A stretch of 64,000 nt of DNA from positions 124,001-188,000 of the forward strand of contig JADKJR010000007.1 in NCBI GenBank assembly GCA_016720925.1, given 5' to 3'. Source of the DNA: Betaproteobacteria bacterium. Lineage in GTDB: Bacteria > Pseudomonadota > Gammaproteobacteria > Burkholderiales > Usitatibacteraceae. The position numbers and the translations under genes are program-made. The number at the start of each line of letters is the position of its first letter. The stretch's first letter is position 1. The notes below the pieces were generated by a model. The model did not search any database. It had not been told where the DNA came from and saw only the letters and a list, made by a program, of their open reading frames with translations. Positions 61,753-64,000 of the stretch are shown piece by piece.

Positions 61753-62524
61753 GGGTAGACCTCGTTGTCTTGGATGCGGATTTGGCTTTGGTGGCGGGAA
61801 GTGCAGGCGTCTGTGCGACTTGGGTACGGGATCGCTGGCGCAGGTCGTGTTCGATGGTGCGCGCCTTGCTGTCCATGACATGCTCGAACATCGCCCTGCC
61901 AGCCGCGTCCGCGTCGCCCGAGGCGATCGCCTTGACGATGAGCCGATGCTCGGCCGCTGAAATTGGCATTAACCAACCATCTTCAAGATTGAGCCGGCGA
62001 AACAGCGACAGTTCCTTGATCAGCTTGCGGTAAATCTCCGCCAGTTTGCTGTTGCCGGCCAATTCCACCAAACGATCGTGAAACTTAAGGTTCAGCAGGT
62101 GATAGTGATACGCGTCTTTATCTTTGACCGCCTTTTCCATCGCATCGACCATGCCGCGAATTTCTTTCAATTGCGCCGGGGTAATGTTTTCCGCGAGTTT
62201 GCGGCCGACCAACTCGTCCATGGCTGCGCGCAGGTCAAAAATCTCGATCGCTTCTTCGACCGGGATATCGCGTACAAAAACACCGCGATTCTTGGTGATG
62301 CGTACCAATCCTGCTTCCTCCAGCATGCGAAAAGCTTCGCGCAGGGGGCCCCGCGAAATACCCAGTTTGGCGGCAATGGTCAACTCGGTCAGTTTCTCGC
62401 CGGGCGCGAGTTGTCCCGACAGAATCATGCGCTCCAGTTCGCCGTGCACCACGTTGACCAACGAGCTGGTCTGGAGCAGGGTGATAGTGGGATGAGCGGA
62501 AGTTGGTGCGGTGTCTGGAATCAT
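61739..62524 (-). CDS. phnR: GntR/FadR-subfamily regulator of phosphonate utilisation
   Basis: A 261-residue transcription factor. The N-terminal winged helix is NVVHGELERMILSGQLAPGEKLTELTIAAKLGISRGPLREAFRMLEEAGLVRITKNRGVFVRDI. The FCD ligand domain is from about 90 (IFDLRAAMDELVGRKLAE, FHDRLVELAGNSKLAEIYRKL, EHRLIVKAIASGDADAAGRAMFEHV), with the His/Asp metal-binding residues typical of FCD. A Ser/Thr/Lys-rich tail follows. First gene of the operon; ATG 62524 is 31 nt from a dyad, TTGTCTACAGTCGACAA, its likely operator. The ligand may be a phosphonate or catabolite. Confidence 0.87.
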   Translation of the reverse strand: MIPDTAPTSAHPTITLLQTSSLVNVVHGELERMILSGQLAPGEKLTELTIAAKLGISRGPLREAFRMLEEAGLVRITKNRGVFVRDIPVEEAIEIFDLRAAMDELVGRKLAENITPAQLKEIRGMVDAMEKAVKDKDAYHYHLLNLKFHDRLVELAGNSKLAEIYRKLIKELSLFRRLNLEDGWLMPISAAEHRLIVKAIASGDADAAGRAMFEHVMDSKARTIEHDLRQRSRTQVAQTPALPATKAKSASKTTRSTRAQG

Positions 62525-62554
62525 TACGATAAATAATAGCCCGATATCCATGGA

Positions 62555-62571
62555 TTGTCTACAGTCGACAA
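62555..62571. promoter_or_regulatory. Candidate GntR/FadR-type operator between phnR and the phosphonate ABC transporter
   Basis: TTGTCTACAGTCGACAA is a 17-bp imperfect palindrome (7 of 8 base pairs around a central A match TTGTC-AC-GT-GACAA, one pair is T/C). Its shape, TTGTCxAC around a short centre, is like operators bound by FCD-type GntR proteins. It lies 31 nt upstream of the regulator start and about 195 nt upstream of the transporter gene, so it may control both directions. Confidence 0.65.
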
Positions 62572-62765
62572 AAAACAGTTGACATCAGAATCGATGAATC
62601 GATAGACTCAAAATTACCTCAGCGCGTCCGCACGCATTTCTCGCTGTCGTTTACACTTCCCCTGTTAGCGCACTTGCATGCGTCGTGTCATGGCGGCGTT
62701 GTCACGGTGCTGACATGGTTTTGTCGCATAGTCATGAACTTTGGTCCGAACGAAAGGGGTTTTGC

Positions 62766-63806
62766 ATGAAATACGCTTGGATAAAAACCGCATTGGCATC
62801 CGTTGTGGGATTGACGTTGGCGTCGGCGGCGTGGGCACAGAAAACACAGTTGCTCGTGTATACCGCGCTTGAAACAGACCAGCTGAAGGCTTACGAGCAA
62901 GGCTTCAACAAGGAATATCCGGACATCGAGATCAAGTGGGTTCGCGATTCGACCGGCGTGATCACCGCCAAGTTGCTTGCCGAAAAGGGCAATCCGCAAG
63001 CCGATGCCGTGATGGGGGTCGCTGCTTCTAGCCTTGCGTTGCTGGATTCAAATGGCATGTTGGCGCCGTATGCGCCGTCAAATCTTGCTGCGATCACGGC
63101 AAAATACCGCGACAAGAAAAATCCTCCCGCCTGGTTTGGCATGGATGTTTGGGGCGCGACCATTTGCTTCAATACCGTTGAAGCGGCGAAGAAAAATCTA
63201 CCCAAGCCTGAAACCTGGCAGGACCTGACCAAACCAATTTATAAGGGACAGATCGTCATGCCTAATCCTGCTTCATCCGGAACTGGCTTTTTTGACGTGA
63301 CCGCGTGGCTCACGCTATGGGGCGATGACAATGGAAAGGGCGGCGGCTGGAAGTTCATGGACGGATTGCATGAGAACATCGCGCAATACACGCACTCCGG
63401 ATCCAAACCATGCACGCTCGCCGGAAGCGGTGAGTACCTGATGGGAATATCTTTTGAGTACCGTGCCAACAGCAACAAAGCCAAAGGCGCGCCAATCGAC
63501 TTGGTGTTTCCAAAAGAGGGTTTGGGCTGGGACCTGGAATCTTTCGCTATTCACAAGGGAACGAAGAAACTCGATGCGGCTAAAAAGCTGGCGGACTGGG
63601 CCTCGAGCAAGAATGCCGCTTTGTTGTATGGCAAGAATTTCGCCATCACAGCTGTGCCTGGCGTCGCGGAGCCGCTGGCAAATGTTCCCAAAGATTATGA
63701 ATCTCGCCTCGTCAACGTGGATTTCGCATGGGCCGCCAACAATCGCGAGAAAATACTGGCCGAATGGACCAAGCGCTACGACAGCAAATCTGAACCAAAG
63801 AAGTAA
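62766..63806 (+). CDS. ABC transporter substrate-binding protein, putative 2-aminoethylphosphonate (PhnS2-like)
   Basis: A 346-residue periplasmic binding protein with signal peptide KYAWIKTALASVVGLTLASAAWAQ. The mature part, KTQLLVYTALETDQLKAYEQGFNKEYPDIEIKWVRDSTGVITAKLLAEKGNPQADAVMGV, followed by MDVWGATICFNT and NPASSGTGFFDVTAWLTLWGDDNGKGGGWKFMDGLHENIAQYTHSGSKPC, is the Fe(III)/2-AEP binding type (PhnS2). ATG 62766 was chosen because it begins the signal peptide. It is first in a plus-strand operon with the ATPase 5 nt downstream, divergent from phnR. Confidence 0.9.
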   Translation: MKYAWIKTALASVVGLTLASAAWAQKTQLLVYTALETDQLKAYEQGFNKEYPDIEIKWVRDSTGVITAKLLAEKGNPQADAVMGVAASSLALLDSNGMLAPYAPSNLAAITAKYRDKKNPPAWFGMDVWGATICFNTVEAAKKNLPKPETWQDLTKPIYKGQIVMPNPASSGTGFFDVTAWLTLWGDDNGKGGGWKFMDGLHENIAQYTHSGSKPCTLAGSGEYLMGISFEYRANSNKAKGAPIDLVFPKEGLGWDLESFAIHKGTKKLDAAKKLADWASSKNAALLYGKNFAITAVPGVAEPLANVPKDYESRLVNVDFAWAANNREKILAEWTKRYDSKSEPKK

Positions 63807-63811
63807 TCAAG

Positions 63812-64000
63812 ATGACGGGTACGGACCGCGCGAAAACAAACGCTGTACCCGCGCTTGAATTGTCCGGCATTCATAAGGACTTTGGCACTTTCCAGGCTTT
63901 AAGAAACATCGAACTCACCGTCTATCGCGGTGAGTTCGTTTGTTTTCTGGGGCCGTCGGGATGTGGCAAGACGACGCTGCTGCGCATCATTGCCGGACTG
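63812..64000 (+). CDS. ABC transporter ATP-binding protein, phosphonate (PhnT-like), partial
   Basis: The first 63 codons of an ATPase are in the window: MTGTDRAKTNAVPALELSGIHKDFGTFQALRNIELTVYRGEFVCFLGPSGCGKTTLLRIIAGL, where GPSGCGKTT is the Walker A. It begins 5 nt after the binding-protein stop and runs past position 64000, so permease genes are expected to follow. The start is ATG 63812. It is assigned to phosphonate uptake by its neighbours. Confidence 0.9.
   Translation, partial: MTGTDRAKTNAVPALELSGIHKDFGTFQALRNIELTVYRGEFVCFLGPSGCGKTTLLRIIAGL

Noticed and set aside
1..64000. tRNA, rRNA or riboswitch genes
   Set aside because: I looked at all larger gaps and saw no cloverleaf, no rRNA-like sequence and no recognised riboswitch core. 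A covariance-model scan would settle it.

Overview
The window looks like about 64 kb of chromosome from a GC-rich betaproteobacterium, probably Burkholderiales or a relative. The signs are a Bug/TctC-type binding protein, a PF10136 (Gcr-type) membrane protein, DUF1178, DUF3429 and DUF2062 proteins, a 1.6k-residue NAD-glutamate dehydrogenase and a bkd operon. I see no rRNA, tRNA, CRISPR array, prophage or insertion sequence. Most genes are ordinary metabolic or envelope genes packed in short operons.

Layout. 0-6 kb: AlkA-type glycosylase and DUF2062 protein, ComEC (interrupted), a Bug binding protein, and a stand-alone RsmH-like methyltransferase. 6-11 kb: branched-chain 2-oxoacid dehydrogenase operon bkdA1-bkdA2-bkdB-lpdV, with a damaged bkdA1 and a frameshifted bkdB. 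11-14.4 kb: AhpD-like protein, CopD-like membrane protein, and a patatin fused to an outer-membrane barrel (type Vd). 14.5-21 kb: malonate cluster made of malonyl-CoA decarboxylase, a PF10136 membrane protein, an MdcD/MdcE-like fusion (frameshifted) and malonyl-CoA synthetase MatB. 21-25.5 kb: DUF1178, quinone oxidoreductase, MFS transporter, hotdog thioesterase, glutaryl-CoA dehydrogenase. 25.7-31.9 kb: a BigR/SqrR-like ArsR repressor with a DUF2892 protein, divergent from an RND pump, a second DUF2892 protein, TrxC and DUF302, which suggests a sulfide or thiol stress unit. 32-42.4 kb: S9 peptidase, VOC protein, polyphosphate:AMP phosphotransferase, several interrupted genes, and an abnormal kilobase of almost pure G and C. 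42.5-47.4 kb: an unusual chaperone-usher-like surface-fibre operon with two pilin-like genes, a minor subunit, a chaperone, and a barrel protein ending in an SdrD/Cna-B-like domain. 47.8-53.2 kb: DsbB and NAD-glutamate dehydrogenase. 53.4-64 kb: a phosphonate catabolism locus, with a seven-gene minus-strand operon (phnR-phnA-phnY-Na/Pi transporter-phnZ-like-EamA-GcvT-type FAD oxidoreductase) divergent from a 2-aminoethylphosphonate ABC transporter that runs off the end.

Two features run across the whole window. First, a family of palindromic elements of about 66 bp (six sites, each directly 3' of a gene) shares arms close to CCAGCACTGGCGCGGC. One copy is split in two by the kilobase of G/C-only sequence. 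Second, at least nine genes carry single-base frameshifts, small deletions or lost start codons, often at homopolymers. That pattern fits indel errors in a draft assembly better than gene decay, so interrupted genes are described by their apparent full extent.
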